Positions 18,965-30,806 are shown, numbered from the stretch's first letter. The stretch is 64,000 nt of DNA from Flavobacterium haoranii (GCF_009363055.1 NZ_CP045292.1:1364001-1428000), one strand, 5' to 3'. A program made the numbers and translations. The notes: generated by a model from the sequence alone, not told the origin.

Positions 18965-19515
18965 ATGAAAAAATTGCTAATTGCCCTTGTAGCAGTATCT
19001 ATACTTACTTCTTGTTCAAAACAACAAGCAAGAAAACCTGTATCTTATACATCAAACAATTTTATGAAAGAATCAATTGCTAGAAATAAACAATTGATTG
19101 CCAATGAAGAAAAATTAATTAGCGATGTCATCAAAAAGACAGCATCAATAGTTATATAGCTTCAAATAAAGGATATTGGTACAAATACATAACAAAAGTT
19201 AACGATTCTACTCCATTTCCTAAAAGAGGTGATATTGCTTTTTTTGATTATGAAGTTAAAAATATGTTGAATAAAATTATCTACACAAAAGATGAAAATC
19301 GTCCGCAACAATATTATGTAGATAAACAAGAAATGATTACAGGACTACAAGATGGAATTAAATTAATGAAAAAAGGAGAAACTGTAACTTTTCTTTTCCC
19401 ATCGCACATGGCATTTGGTTACCACGGCGATGATAAAAAAATTGGCTCAAATCAACCCTTAATTTATACCGTTACCCTAAACGATATTAAAATTGACTCT
19501 ACTAATACCAAATAA
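18965..19515 (+). CDS. gldI: gliding motility lipoprotein GldI (FKBP-type PPIase), frameshifted
   Basis: Codons from 18965 encode a lipoprotein signal (SILTSC, Cys17) and a short domain that stops at 19159. The -1 frame continues without a gap: [65 protein letters not shown], ending at 19515. This is the FKBP-like peptidyl-prolyl isomerase domain of GldI. Adding one A to the A5 run at 19132-19136 restores a 183-residue protein. GldI is required for gliding in Flavobacterium johnsoniae and is thought to fold other Gld proteins. The gene sits in a run of three PPIase genes. Confidence 0.85.
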
Positions 19516-19516
19516 A

Positions 19517-20638
19517 ATGAAACACTTAAAACAACTATTAGCAAGTATTTTAGTATTTGCTTCACTTTTATCTTGCAAAAATGAACATACCGATTTAGGC
19601 GATGGTATATTTGCTCAAATCAATACGAATAAAGGTGACATTATCGTACAGTTAGAATACGAAAAAGTACCCGTAACAGTAGCTAATTTTGTTTCTCTTG
19701 CTGAAGGAAAAAATCCTTTTGTTGAAGAACAATACAAAAGAAAACCCTTTTATGATGGTTTAAAATTTCACCGAGTTATTTCTGTTGCTAACGGAGATAG
19801 CGAAGATTTCATGATTCAAGGTGGAGATCCAATGGGAGACGGTTCTGGCGGACCAGGATATCAATTTAAAGATGAATTTCATGCCGATTTAAAACATGAT
19901 AAAGGTGGAATTTTATCTATGGCAAACGCTGGTCCAGGCACAAATGGTTCTCAGTTTTTTATCACAATAAAAGAAACTCCTTGGTTAGATGGTAAACATA
20001 CTGTTTTTGGTCACGTTGTAGAAGGTCAAGAAATAATTAATACCATTCTTCAAAATGATGTTATCGAAAAAATAACAATCTTAAGAAATGGAGCTGAAGC
20101 TAAAAAATTTGATGCCGTTAAAATCTTCAAAGATTATTATGCTAAAGAAGCCGAAGCAAATAAAATAATGGCAGAAAAATCTAAAGCAGCTAAAGCAGAA
20201 AATGTTGCTAGAATTGAAGCTTTAAGAACAAACGGTACAAGAACTCCATCAGGAATTATTTATGAATTCTTAAACAAAGGTGAAGGCAAAAAACCTGCAA
20301 ATGGAACTAAAGTTTTTATTAATTATGCTGGTTTTCTACAAAGCACTGGCGAATTGTTTGATACTAGTTTCGCAAGTGTTGCAGAAAAATTTGGAAAATT
20401 TGATGCTAACAGAGCCGCTCAAAATGGTTACCAACCTTTCCCTTTCACTTATGGTGATAAACAAGGTTTAATTCCAGGTTTTATAGAAGGTATTGAACAA
20501 ATGTCTTTTGGTGATAAAATATTAGTCTATATTCCTTCAAAATTAGGTTACGGAACTCAAGGTGCTGGAAATGTAATTCCACCAAATAGTGATATTGTTT
20601 TTGAAATCGAATTATTAGAAAATCTTCCTAATCCATAA
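19517..20638 (+). CDS. peptidyl-prolyl isomerase, cyclophilin-FKBP fusion, lipoprotein
   Basis: A 373-residue exported isomerase. A lipoprotein signal (LLSC near residue 19) is followed by a cyclophilin domain (about 30-205: [52 protein letters not shown]), a coiled Lys/Ala/Glu-rich linker (about 210-245) and a C-terminal FKBP domain (about 265-371: [44 protein letters not shown]). Both catalytic folds assist proline isomerisation in the periplasm. The ATG at 19517 was chosen over an upstream in-frame codon because it begins the signal peptide. It overlaps no neighbour and is followed after 3 bp by a paralogue. Confidence 0.9.
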   Translation: MKHLKQLLASILVFASLLSCKNEHTDLGDGIFAQINTNKGDIIVQLEYEKVPVTVANFVSLAEGKNPFVEEQYKRKPFYDGLKFHRVISVANGDSEDFMIQGGDPMGDGSGGPGYQFKDEFHADLKHDKGGILSMANAGPGTNGSQFFITIKETPWLDGKHTVFGHVVEGQEIINTILQNDVIEKITILRNGAEAKKFDAVKIFKDYYAKEAEANKIMAEKSKAAKAENVARIEALRTNGTRTPSGIIYEFLNKGEGKKPANGTKVFINYAGFLQSTGELFDTSFASVAEKFGKFDANRAAQNGYQPFPFTYGDKQGLIPGFIEGIEQMSFGDKILVYIPSKLGYGTQGAGNVIPPNSDIVFEIELLENLPNP

Positions 20639-20641
20639 AAA

Positions 20642-21721
20642 ATGAATATTAAAAAATTAATCGTATTATTTTCTTTAGCTTCTATTTTTACATTTGCACA
20701 AGCTGTAAAACAAGATGGTTTATTTGCTGAAATAACTACTAATAAAGGTAAAATTTTATTACAACTTGAGTTTGAAAAAACTCCAATTACAGTAGCAAAT
20801 TTTGTAAGCTTAGCTGAAGGAAAAAATGATTTTGTTTCAGAGAATTTAAAGAAAAAACCTTTTTTCGACGGCTTAAAGTTTCACCGTGTTATTCCAAACT
20901 TTATGATACAAGGTGGTGATCCTGCAGGAAATGGCTCTGGTGGACCTGGTTATAAATTTACAGATGAAATTTCTGATTTAAAACATGATAAACCAGGTGT
21001 TCTTTCAATGGCAAATGCTGGTGCAGGAACAAATGGTTCTCAATTCTTCATTACACATAAAGACACGCCTTGGTTAGATGGAAAACATACTGTTTTCGGA
21101 TATGTAGTAACAGGTCAAGAAGTGGTAAATAAAATTCAACAAAATGACGTAATTGAAAAAGTTACGATTATTAGAAATGGTAAATTAGCTAAAAAATTCC
21201 ATGCTGATAAAGTTTTTAAAGCTTACATGGACGATCAGGCAAACCAAGATAAAATTATTGCGGCTAAAAACGAAGACATTAAAAAGAAACAAGCCGAAGC
21301 AATTGAAACTGAACGTAAAGCAAAAGAAACTTTAGAAGCAAAACGTTTAGAAGAAGCTAAAGCAAAAGCTTTAAAAGAATTTGAAGTTGCTACAACAACT
21401 CCAAGCGGATTAAAATATATTGTTTTACAAGAAGGCTTAGGTAAGCAACCTTTAGATACAAATATTGTAAAAGTTCATTACACGGGAATGTTTGTAGATG
21501 GAAAAGTTTTTGACAGTAGTGTTCAAAGAGGAGAACCAGTTGAATTTCCTTTAAATAAAGTAATCCCAGGTTGGACAGAAGGTGTACAATTGATGAAAGA
21601 AGGTGCAAAATATAAATTCTACCTTCCATCAAATTTAGCTTATGGTGAAAGAGGTGCTGGCGGTGTCATTCCACCAAATGCAGATTTAATTTTCGAAGTA
21701 GAATTACTTGAAGTAAAATAA
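20642..21721 (+). CDS. peptidyl-prolyl isomerase, cyclophilin-FKBP fusion (paralogue)
   Basis: A 359-residue protein with the same architecture as its upstream neighbour: signal peptide (ending FAQA), cyclophilin domain (about 25-200), a charged coiled segment (about 205-250, rich in [19 protein letters not shown] repeats) and a canonical FKBP domain (about 255-358: [50 protein letters not shown]). The FKBP part here is closer to the family consensus than in the first copy. The pair looks like a tandem duplication. A terminator follows directly. Confidence 0.92.
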   Translation: MNIKKLIVLFSLASIFTFAQAVKQDGLFAEITTNKGKILLQLEFEKTPITVANFVSLAEGKNDFVSENLKKKPFFDGLKFHRVIPNFMIQGGDPAGNGSGGPGYKFTDEISDLKHDKPGVLSMANAGAGTNGSQFFITHKDTPWLDGKHTVFGYVVTGQEVVNKIQQNDVIEKVTIIRNGKLAKKFHADKVFKAYMDDQANQDKIIAAKNEDIKKKQAEAIETERKAKETLEAKRLEEAKAKALKEFEVATTTPSGLKYIVLQEGLGKQPLDTNIVKVHYTGMFVDGKVFDSSVQRGEPVEFPLNKVIPGWTEGVQLMKEGAKYKFYLPSNLAYGERGAGGVIPPNADLIFEVELLEVK

Positions 21722-21723
21722 AC

Positions 21724-21753
21724 AAAAAACCACGCTAAGCGTGGTTTTTTTTA
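21724..21753. terminator. bidirectional terminator between convergent genes
   Basis: Stem AAAAACCACGC / GCGTGGTTTTT with a tiny loop. T runs on both strands let it serve the isomerase gene (plus) and the 21751-22188 gene (minus). Confidence 0.8.
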
Positions 21754-22188
21754 TGCTTTAAACTTCCAATCAAATTCGTCTTGATTATTGAAAACAGCAC
21801 CAATTTCAATTTTAATTAATTCGTTATAATCAAAATATAAGAAAACCCAATTGTCTTCGTTGAAAAGCATTTCTTCGCCTTCAACAATTTCAGTTTCCCA
21901 TTTTTCAATTTTATTAGCCCTAAAAAGTTCTAAAACTTCGCTTTTAGATTTTCCTAAAACAGTAGCACCAAAAAATGTAAGTTCACTATTTGAAGTGGTA
22001 ATATAACCTAATTTAAAATCTTCATCTGCATAAAAAGTAAGCTTCGCTTTTAATTTATTGTAAACCAAAACTACATTTTCATCTTCATCAAAAAACTGAA
22101 AATCAGCTTTGCCATAAATTTGCTCTACGTTGTTTTGTTTCATTCCGTATAGCAATTGATCTAATCCAAATTTTAATCTTACTTCCAT
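21751..22188 (-). CDS. hypothetical protein
   Basis: A 145-residue acidic cytoplasmic protein without signal or membrane segments. It shows a repeated alpha/beta pattern (LKFGLDQLLYGMKQNNVEQIYGKADFQFFDEDENVVLVY, then TVLGKSKSEVLELFRANKIEKWETEIVEGEEMLFNEDNWVFLYFDYNELIKIEIG). The two halves look like a duplicated small domain with 'G...S..V...' helices, but I cannot name the family. It lies downstream of typA on the same strand, beyond that gene's terminator. Confidence 0.6.
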   Translation of the reverse strand: MEVRLKFGLDQLLYGMKQNNVEQIYGKADFQFFDEDENVVLVYNKLKAKLTFYADEDFKLGYITTSNSELTFFGATVLGKSKSEVLELFRANKIEKWETEIVEGEEMLFNEDNWVFLYFDYNELIKIEIGAVFNNQDEFDWKFKA

Positions 22189-22239
22189 TTTTAAATTTTT
22201 AATAAAGGTAATTATTCTATTTTAAACTTTTCGTTAAAA

Positions 22240-22272
22240 AAGAAAACCACAACTTTTACATTGTGGTTTCCG
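22240..22272 (-). terminator. terminator of typA
   Basis: Inverted repeat AAACCACAA / TTGTGGTTT with a T run on the minus strand, just past the typA stop codon. Confidence 0.7.
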
Positions 22273-22291
22273 ATTTTATACTGACTTTTAA

Positions 22292-24091
22292 TTAGTCTAT
22301 TTTGAAACGTTTACGATCATTTTCGTTCAAATATATTTTACGAAGACGAATAGATTTTGGTGTAACCTCTACATACTCATCTTTTTGAATATATTCTAAT
22401 GCTTCTTCTAATGTAAACTTAATTGCAGGAACAATTCTAGTTTTATCATCAGCACCAGCAGAACGGAAGTTTGTTAACTGTTTAGTTTTTGTAATATTTA
22501 CAACCATATCATCACCACGAGAATTCTCTCCTACTACCTGACCTTCGTAAACATCTTCATTTGGGTCTACAAAGAACTTACCTCTTTCTTGTAATTTATT
22601 GATTGAATAAGGAATTGCCTTACCATTTTCCATACAAATTAATGAACCGTTAATACGTCCAGGAATTTCTCCTTTGTATGGTTGATATTCAATAAAACGG
22701 TGTGTCATAATTGCTTCACCAGCAGTAGCAGTTAACAATTGATTACGTAAACCAATAATACCACGTGAAGGAATATTGAATTTAATAATCATACGCTCAC
22801 CTTTTGGCTCCATGCTTAACATTTCACCTTTACGAACTGTTACAAATTCAACTGCTCTACCTGAAACATTTTCTGGTAAATCGATAGTTAATTCTTCAAC
22901 CGGCTCACATTTAATACCGTCAATTTCTTTAATAATAACTTGAGGCTGACCAATTTGAAGTTCGTAACCTTCACGACGCATCGTTTCAATTAAAACTGAT
23001 AAGTGTAATACACCACGACCAAATACCATGAATTTATCAGCAGAATCAGTTTCATTAACACGTAATGCTAAGTTTTTCTCTAACTCTTTTGTTAAACGAT
23101 CTTTAATATGACGAGAAGTAACAAATTTACCTTCTTTACCAAAGAAAGGCGAATCGTTAATGGTAAATAACATACTCATTGTTGGCTCATCGATAGCAAT
23201 TGTTTGTAATGCTTCTGGATTTTCAAAATCAGCAACAGTATCTCCAATATCAAAACCATCTAAACCTACTAATGCACAAATATCTCCAGCTTTAACCGAT
23301 TCAACTTTTACACGACCTAAACCATCAAATGTATGTAATTCTTTAATTCTTGCTTTAATAACTTTACCATCGCGTTTTACTAAAGAAACTTGTTGATTTT
23401 CTTTTAATTCACCACGTTGTAAACGACCAATTGCGATACGACCTGTAAATGAAGAGTAATCTAAAGATGTGATTAATAATTGTGGAGTACCTTCTGAAAC
23501 TTTTGGAGCTGGAATGTGCTCTAAAACCATATCTAATAAAGGTTCAATGTTTTCAGTTTGATTTTTCCAATCATCACTCATCCAGTTATTTTTTGCCGAA
23601 CCATAAACTGTTGGAAAATCTAACTGCCATTCTTCTGCACCTAATTCAAACATTAAGTCAAAAACTTTTTCATGTACCTCTTCTGGAGTACAGTTTTCTT
23701 TATCAACTTTATTAATTACAACACAAGGTTTTAATCCTAAGCTAATTGCTTTTTGTAATACGAAACGTGTTTGAGGCATAGGACCTTCAAAAGCGTCAAC
23801 TAATAACAAAACACCATCTGCCATATTTAATACACGCTCTACTTCCCCACCAAAATCGGCGTGGCCTGGAGTATCAATAATGTTGATTTTTGTTCCTTTG
23901 TAATTTACTGAAACGTTTTTAGAAACAATTGTAATACCTCTTTCACGCTCAAGGTCATTGTTATCCAAAATTAATTCACCAGTACTTTCATTATCTCTAA
24001 AAAGTTGGCAATGGTACATAATTTTATCAACCAAAGTAGTTTTACCGTGGTCAACGTGTGCAATAATAGCAATGTTTCTAATAGAATTCAT
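22292..24091 (-). CDS. typA: ribosome-associated GTPase TypA/BipA
   Basis: A 599-residue translational GTPase of the EF-G family that acts on the ribosome and helps 50S assembly and stress adaptation. G1 AHVDHGKTT lies at residues 11-19, G2 RGIT, G3 [16 protein letters not shown] and G4 NKVDKENC. Domains II and III and the TypA-specific C-terminal domain ([22 protein letters not shown]...) follow. Length and motifs match the family. A TACTTTTG -7-like element on the minus strand (24119-24112) precedes the start. Confidence 0.96.
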   Translation of the reverse strand: MNSIRNIAIIAHVDHGKTTLVDKIMYHCQLFRDNESTGELILDNNDLERERGITIVSKNVSVNYKGTKINIIDTPGHADFGGEVERVLNMADGVLLLVDAFEGPMPQTRFVLQKAISLGLKPCVVINKVDKENCTPEEVHEKVFDLMFELGAEEWQLDFPTVYGSAKNNWMSDDWKNQTENIEPLLDMVLEHIPAPKVSEGTPQLLITSLDYSSFTGRIAIGRLQRGELKENQQVSLVKRDGKVIKARIKELHTFDGLGRVKVESVKAGDICALVGLDGFDIGDTVADFENPEALQTIAIDEPTMSMLFTINDSPFFGKEGKFVTSRHIKDRLTKELEKNLALRVNETDSADKFMVFGRGVLHLSVLIETMRREGYELQIGQPQVIIKEIDGIKCEPVEELTIDLPENVSGRAVEFVTVRKGEMLSMEPKGERMIIKFNIPSRGIIGLRNQLLTATAGEAIMTHRFIEYQPYKGEIPGRINGSLICMENGKAIPYSINKLQERGKFFVDPNEDVYEGQVVGENSRGDDMVVNITKTKQLTNFRSAGADDKTRIVPAIKFTLEEALEYIQKDEYVEVTPKSIRLRKIYLNENDRKRFKID

Positions 24092-24179
24092 TCGATGATT
24101 TTTTGAAGGTGCAAAAGTACTGTATTTTTTTCAATAATTAGCTATAAATTAAATAGATAATGAAAAAATAACATATAAA

Positions 24180-24208
24180 AAAAGCTCTCCAATTGGAGAG
24201 CTTTGTAT
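24180..24208 (-). terminator. terminator of rpsT
   Basis: Perfect palindrome AAAGCTCTCC-AATT-GGAGAGCTTT followed by a T run on the minus strand, 20 bp past the rpsT stop. Confidence 0.85.
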
Positions 24209-24226
24209 TTCTTAACTTAAAACTTC

Positions 24227-24478
24227 TTATAAAGAAGCTACATGTTTCGTTAACTTAGATTTTAAGTTTGAAGCCTTATTAGCATGAATAATGTTTTTCT
24301 TTGCTAATTTGTCAATCATTGAAATAACTGTTGGTAATTTAGCAGTAGCTTCAGCTTTATCAGTTGCAACACGAATAGCTTTAATAGCATTACGAGTTGT
24401 TTTGTGCTGATATCTGTTTAATACTCTTTTCTTTTCGTTACTTCTAATTCTTTTTAAAGCTGACTTATGATTTGCCAT
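24227..24478 (-). CDS. rpsT: 30S ribosomal protein S20
   Basis: An 83-residue basic helical protein, MANHKSALKRIRSNEKKRV..., the typical S20 N-terminus, which binds 16S rRNA early in 30S assembly. Length is normal. It is monocistronic, with its own terminator downstream; the two tRNA-Glu genes lie upstream on the same strand. Confidence 0.96.
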   Translation of the reverse strand: MANHKSALKRIRSNEKKRVLNRYQHKTTRNAIKAIRVATDKAEATAKLPTVISMIDKLAKKNIIHANKASNLKSKLTKHVASL

Positions 24479-24638
24479 TTTTAATTCTTTTTAATTGTAA
24501 TAATTATTAATAAACTATTAGTTTAAAAAAAGAAAAACCTCCCACAATTGTTAAACAATCACTTCAGTTTTAACTAATAAAACAAACCTTAGAGACACTT
24601 AATATTTGTTTTATAAAACTATTCACAACTAATTCTAG

Positions 24639-24710
24639 TAGCCCGTAGGGGAATCGAACCCCTCTTACCAGGATGAAAACCTGGCGTCCTAACCGATAGA
24701 CGAACGGGCC
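24639..24710 (-). tRNA. tRNA-Glu (TTC)
   Basis: Reading the minus strand, a 7-bp acceptor stem GGCCCGT / ACGGGCT (with one G-U closing pair), a D-arm, an anticodon stem CCAGG / CCTGG enclosing TTTTCAT (anticodon TTC) and a T-arm with GGTTCGATTCC. Total 72 nt without encoded CCA. The body matches tRNA-Glu. Confidence 0.9.
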
Positions 24711-24724
24711 AGAGAGATATTTTG

Positions 24725-24796
24725 TAGTCCGTACGGGAATCGAACCCGTGTTACCAGGATGAAAACCTGGCGTCCTAACCCCTAGACGAACGGACC
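24725..24796 (-). tRNA. tRNA-Glu (TTC), second copy
   Basis: 72 nt on the minus strand, with acceptor stem GGTCCGT / ACGGACT, the same anticodon arm (CCAGG-TTTTCAT-CCTGG, anticodon TTC) and a T-arm with GGTTCGATTCC. The anticodon arms of the two copies are identical, while the acceptor and T stems differ, so they are not simple recent duplicates. The genes are 14 bp apart and probably co-transcribed. Confidence 0.9.
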
Positions 24797-24874
24797 ATTA
24801 TTCTCATTTGCGGTTGCAAAGATACACCTATTTTTTATTCCTGCAATAGGCGCATCAAAAAAAATTAAAAAATT

Positions 24875-26412
<1,538 letters not shown>

Positions 26413-26448
26413 TTAAATTTGTAATGTCCGACAATAAAAAAAAGCGTT

Positions 26449-27453
26449 ATGAAAACTAAACTACCATTTTTTAGCAAATTTTCTGTTATACTACTAACAG
26501 GATTTGCTGGTTTACTTGTAGTTTCTTGTGGTTCCTATCAAAATTCATCTTATTATGATAACGACGGAATCTACGGTGACTACGAAAGATCCAATACACC
26601 TGTTCAAAATAAATATTCTGAAGAAAACCTACAAAACGGTGAAGCTTATGCTCAAAAATTCAGAATGATGCGTGAAGATATGGAGTATTTTACTGATGTA
26701 GACACTTATTCATCGGAAACTCAAAATGACACAGTTGTAACTGTTTACAACAATCAATATAACGACAATAGCCGATATGCAGGTTGGGGAAGTAATTCAA
26801 ACGGGAATGTAACCGTTAATTACTACAACAGCGGTTGGAACAATTGGTATTCTCCTTACTGGGGTTATTATAACTCTCCTTATTGGGGTGGTTGGAACTC
26901 TTGGTATGGCCCTAGTTGGGGTTGGGGATGGAATTCTTGGTACGGACCTACTTGGGGCTGGGGATGGAATTCTTGGTATAGTCCTTACTGGTACGGTGGC
27001 GGTTATTATCCTTATTATGGTAATTATTATTATGGAGGTGGTAGAAATGTATCTTATTATGGCGGCACAAGAGGCGCTAGAGTTGGTAATTACAACAACG
27101 GAAGAAGTTCTTATGTAAACGGTACTCGTTCTAGAGGTTCTTTTAATACTTCAAGAAATAACACTAATCAACCTAGAAACTACAATAGTACACAACCTAG
27201 AACAAACACAAGTCAACCTAGAAGTTACAATAGTACACAACCAAGAACAAATACAAGTCAACCAAGAAATACAAATTCTACTCCAAGAACTTATTCTCCA
27301 AACAATAACAACAGTTACTCTACTCCAAGATCAAATAGCGGAAGTTATTCAACTCCTAGAAGTTCAAGTGGCAGTTTTGGTGGTAGCAGAGGCGGTGGAA
27401 GCTTTGGCGGAGGCGGAAGAAGTGGGGGTAGTTTTGGTGGCGGTAGAAGATAA
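26449..27453 (+). CDS. low-complexity W/Y/G-rich lipoprotein
   Basis: A 334-residue lipoprotein (signal with LLVVSC, Cys27). After a polar stretch (residues 30-110) comes a Trp/Tyr/Gly-rich region (about 126-206) with three 12-residue repeats of the GWNSWYGPSWGW type (148-183). Then comes a Gln/Pro/Arg/Asn/Thr region with two 15-residue repeats (QPR-YNSTQPRTNTS, 241-270) and a Gly/Ser/Arg tail. No catalytic domain is visible. It precedes the FadL-type porin by 17 bp in one probable operon. A TAAATTTG -7-like element lies at 26414. It may be a surface or envelope-matrix protein; this is inference from composition and context. Confidence 0.7.
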   Translation: MKTKLPFFSKFSVILLTGFAGLLVVSCGSYQNSSYYDNDGIYGDYERSNTPVQNKYSEENLQNGEAYAQKFRMMREDMEYFTDVDTYSSETQNDTVVTVYNNQYNDNSRYAGWGSNSNGNVTVNYYNSGWNNWYSPYWGYYNSPYWGGWNSWYGPSWGWGWNSWYGPTWGWGWNSWYSPYWYGGGYYPYYGNYYYGGGRNVSYYGGTRGARVGNYNNGRSSYVNGTRSRGSFNTSRNNTNQPRNYNSTQPRTNTSQPRSYNSTQPRTNTSQPRNTNSTPRTYSPNNNNSYSTPRSNSGSYSTPRSSSGSFGGSRGGGSFGGGGRSGGSFGGGRR

Positions 27454-27470
27454 TATTTACAACAATTGAT

Positions 27471-28940
27471 ATGAAAAAAACATTATTATACTTAAGCCTT
27501 TTAACTATTGGACTCATAAATGCACAAGAAGTAAGACCTGAAGACGGTTTGCGTTATTCTTTACAAGACATAAACGGAACCGCGAGATTTAGAGCTATGA
27601 GTGGCGCATTTGGAGCACTTGGTGGAGATTTATCTTCATTAAATGTTAACCCTGCTGGATCAGTATTTTTTAAAAACAATTTTGCTAGTATTTCAGCGTC
27701 TAATTTAAATTCAAAAAATGAAGCGAATTATTTTGGAAGTAGAACTAAAGAAAATAATTCAACTTTAGATTTAAACCAATTAGGTGCAGTTTTTGTTTTT
27801 AAATCTGATGAGAAAAATTGGAATAAAATTGCTCTTGGTTTCAATTATGAAAACATGAAAGATTTTGATAATGATATTTATGTTAGAGGAATCAATCCAA
27901 ACAATTCAATAGGACAATACTTTGTAGATTATGCCAACTTATATGACAATTCGAGTGATTTTGCGTACGATCAAGCACAAATGGGTTACGACTCTTATAT
28001 CATTGATCCAACAAGTAACCCTGATATTTTTGTAAGCAATGTACCTGTTGGAGGCAATTATTACCAAGCAAATGCTATATCTACGACAGGCTTTAATGGA
28101 AAAATGACAGCTAACGTTGCAGCCAGTTATAGAGACTTTCTTTCTCTTGGATTGAATTTAAATTTACACCTTACCGATTATGTAAGATCTTCAAGCTTGT
28201 ACGAAAGTAATTCCAATCCTGAAAACACATTACCTCAATCTACTATTAGAGAAATTAGATTTGATAATGAAGTTTATACCTACGGAACAGGTTTTTCTTT
28301 TAACATAGGAGCTATCGTTAAACCAATAGAATTTTTAAGATTAGGATTATCTTATGAGTCACCAACTTGGTATAGATTAAATGATGAACTAACTCAGGAC
28401 TTATATACAGCTAGTGTTAACAACCCAGATGGAATTCAATATCCTTATTATCAAAGTCCTGTTATGATTTTCCCAACTTATAAATTACAAACGCCTGCAA
28501 AATCAACTGGAAGTATTGCTTATATTTTCAAAAACATAGGATTAGTAAGTTTTGATATTTCTCGTAAAGATTATAGTAGCATTGAATTTAAACCTAAAAC
28601 AGATAATACTTTTAGTAATATTAATACATTTTATAGTGATTACTTAAAAGACAATGCTTTAGAAATTAGATTAGGTGGCGAATACAAATACAAACAATTC
28701 AGTTTTAGAGCAGGATATCGTTTTGAAGAAAGTCCATATAAAGTAGATTATGCAATGGGAGATTTAACAGGTTATAGCGGCGGTATTGGTTATAATTTTG
28801 GCCACAACAGATTAGATTTAGCTTATACAAATGCACATAGAAATTACAATCAGTATTTAATTTCATCTGGAATGAACGATACTGCAAGAATTAGAACCAC
28901 TCAAAACAATGTTACTCTAACATACTCTATAAACTTTTAA
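27471..28940 (+). CDS. OmpP1/FadL family outer membrane transporter
   Basis: A 489-residue exported barrel. The signal peptide ends near NAQ (residue 19). The mature start EVRPEDGLRYSLQDINGTARFRAMSGAFGALGGDLSSLNVNPAGSVFF has the conserved N-terminal hatch of FadL/TodX proteins (including the NPAG motif). Many beta strands follow, ending in NNVTLTYSINF. The family imports hydrophobic molecules such as long-chain fatty acids across the outer membrane. The substrate here is not known. Downstream of the low-complexity lipoprotein and followed by a terminator. Confidence 0.9.
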   Translation: MKKTLLYLSLLTIGLINAQEVRPEDGLRYSLQDINGTARFRAMSGAFGALGGDLSSLNVNPAGSVFFKNNFASISASNLNSKNEANYFGSRTKENNSTLDLNQLGAVFVFKSDEKNWNKIALGFNYENMKDFDNDIYVRGINPNNSIGQYFVDYANLYDNSSDFAYDQAQMGYDSYIIDPTSNPDIFVSNVPVGGNYYQANAISTTGFNGKMTANVAASYRDFLSLGLNLNLHLTDYVRSSSLYESNSNPENTLPQSTIREIRFDNEVYTYGTGFSFNIGAIVKPIEFLRLGLSYESPTWYRLNDELTQDLYTASVNNPDGIQYPYYQSPVMIFPTYKLQTPAKSTGSIAYIFKNIGLVSFDISRKDYSSIEFKPKTDNTFSNINTFYSDYLKDNALEIRLGGEYKYKQFSFRAGYRFEESPYKVDYAMGDLTGYSGGIGYNFGHNRLDLAYTNAHRNYNQYLISSGMNDTARIRTTQNNVTLTYSINF

Positions 28941-28963
28941 GGTTTATAAAACATAAAACAACT

Positions 28964-28993
28964 AAACCCGATGAATAATTATCGGGTTTTTTA
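28964..28993 (+). terminator. terminator after the FadL-type gene
   Basis: Stem AAACCCGAT / ATCGGGTTT with a seven-base loop, then a T run. Confidence 0.85.
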
Positions 28994-29082
28994 ATTGAGC
29001 TACTCATACTCAAACTTTTTTATGTAATTTTGCACCCCAATCGAGACCATTGGTCAAAAGATTGAATTTAATTTTTAAATAT

Positions 29083-30395
29083 ATGAGAACCAAATCGTTA
29101 AAGAAAAATAAAATCAACGTAGTTACATTAGGTTGTTCTAAAAATGTTTACGACAGTGAAGTTTTAATGGGACAATTAAAGGCTAATGGCAAAGAAGTAA
29201 CCCATGAAGCGGTTAATGACGAAGGAAACATTATTGTAATCAATACTTGTGGTTTTATTGACAATGCAAAGGAAGAATCGGTAAACATGATTTTAGAATA
29301 TGCCGAGAAAAAGAACAAGGTTTGGTAGATAAAGTATTTGTTACCGGATGTTTATCAGAACGTTACAAACCCGATTTAGAAAAAGAAATTCCAAATGTAG
29401 ACCAGTTTTTTGGAACAACAGAATTACCTTTATTACTAAAAGCATTGGGTGCAGATTATAAACACGAATTAATCGGAGAACGTTTAACTACAACTCCAAA
29501 AAATTATGCGTATTTAAAAATTGCCGAAGGCTGTGACAGACCGTGTAGTTTTTGTGCTATTCCACTAATGCGCGGAAAACACGTTTCTACTCCTATCGAA
29601 AACTTAGTGATTGAAGCTGAAAAATTAGCTAAAAACGGCGTAAAAGAATTAATCTTAATTGCACAAGATTTAACCTATTACGGTTTAGATTTATACAAAA
29701 AAAGAAACTTAGCCGAGCTTTTGGAAGCTTTAGTTAAAGTTGAAGGAATCGAATGGATTCGTTTACATTATGCTTTCCCTACAGGTTTCCCTATGGACGT
29801 TTTAGAATTAATGAAACGCGAACCAAAAATCTGTAATTATTTAGATATTCCTTTACAGCATATTTCTGATAATATTCTGAAATCAATGCGACGTGGAACC
29901 ACGTATGAAAAAACAACTAACTTATTAAAAGAGTTTAGAAAAGCAGTTCCTGGAATGGCTATTCGTACCACTTTAATTGTGGGTTATCCAGGAGAAACTG
30001 AAGAAGATTTTGAAATTCTAAAAAATTGGGTTCAAGAAATGCGTTTTGAGCGTTTGGGTTGTTTTACCTATTCTCACGAAGAAAACACGCATGCCTATTC
30101 ATTAGTTGACGATGTTCCTGAAGAAGTAAAGCGTGAACGTGCTAATGAAATTATGGATATTCAAGCTCAAATTTCTTGGGAATTGAACCAAGAGAAAATT
30201 GGACAAACATTTCGTTGTGTAATCGATAGAAAAGAAGGTCAATATTTTATTGGAAGAACCGAATTTGACAGTCCAGATGTAGACAATGAAGTTTTAGTTG
30301 ATGCTTCAAAATTCTACTTAAAAACAGGCGATTTTGTAACTTTAAAAGTAACTGATGCTACAGAATTTGATTTATACGCAGAACCTGTTCAATAG
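29083..30395 (+). CDS. rimO: ribosomal protein S12 methylthiotransferase RimO, frameshifted
   Basis: A radical SAM enzyme that methylthiolates an aspartate of ribosomal protein S12. The N-terminal UPF0004 domain (INVVTLGCSKNVYDSEVL..., INTCGFIDNAKEES) is read from ATG 29083 to a stop near 29328. The radical SAM part (VTGCLSERYKPDL, then GCDRPCSFCAIPLMRGKH with the CX3CX2C cluster motif) and the TRAM domain follow in another frame to 30395. Adding one G to the GG at 29319-29320 gives EKKNKGLVDKVFVTGCLSE and a normal 437-residue protein. The upstream TTG at 29050 is unlikely to be the start. Confidence 0.92.
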
Positions 30396-30412
30396 ATCAT
30401 AACAATAAATTT

Positions 30413-30452
30413 TAAAAATATCCTTACGAGCTATTGTAAGGATATTTTTTTT
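30413..30452 (+). terminator. terminator after rimO
   Basis: Stem AATATCCTTAC / GTAAGGATATT with a nine-base loop and a T run of eight. Confidence 0.85.
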
Positions 30453-30517
30453 GATGACAATTATCATGTTTTTATAATTTATATAGCTGTAACTTTGAAT
30501 AAGTTAAAACAGCAAAT

Positions 30518-30754
30518 ATGATTACAAAGCACCAATTAACGGAAGAATTTCCAGAGTTTGAAACAAAAATTAATACCTTAAAGACTGAAAGTGCGCATTT
30601 TAAAAAAATGTTTGAAACTTACGATGAGTTGGATCATGAAATCTATAGAATAGAAAGCGATGCAGCACCTGCTAGCGATGATGTTCTAAATGAATTGCGC
30701 ATGGAACGCGTTCGTTTAAAAGATGAAATATTCCAATTCTTATCTCAAAATTAG
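30518..30754 (+). CDS. YdcH/DUF465 family protein
   Basis: A 78-residue charged helical protein with the family signature 'EFPEFETKINTLKTESAHFKKMFETYDELDHEIYRIES'. DUF465 proteins form small helical hairpins; their role is unknown. A TAACTTTG (-7-like) sequence lies 20 bp upstream (30490-30497), and a hairpin terminator follows (30807). Confidence 0.85.
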   Translation: MITKHQLTEEFPEFETKINTLKTESAHFKKMFETYDELDHEIYRIESDAAPASDDVLNELRMERVRLKDEIFQFLSQN

Positions 30755-30806
30755 TTCTTTTTCATAGTTGCTTTTCTATAGGAAAAGCGGTTCATAGTTT
30801 TCAATC

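Noticed and set aside
19264..19515. A stand-alone FKBP gene starting at an internal Met
   Set aside because: Its sequence continues upstream in the same frame ([16 protein letters not shown]...) and joins the lipoprotein part of gldI; it is the second half of a frameshifted gene.
24600..24800. tRNA-Glu genes as an integration site for a mobile element
   Set aside because: No integrase, no direct repeat of a tRNA end and only housekeeping genes on both sides.
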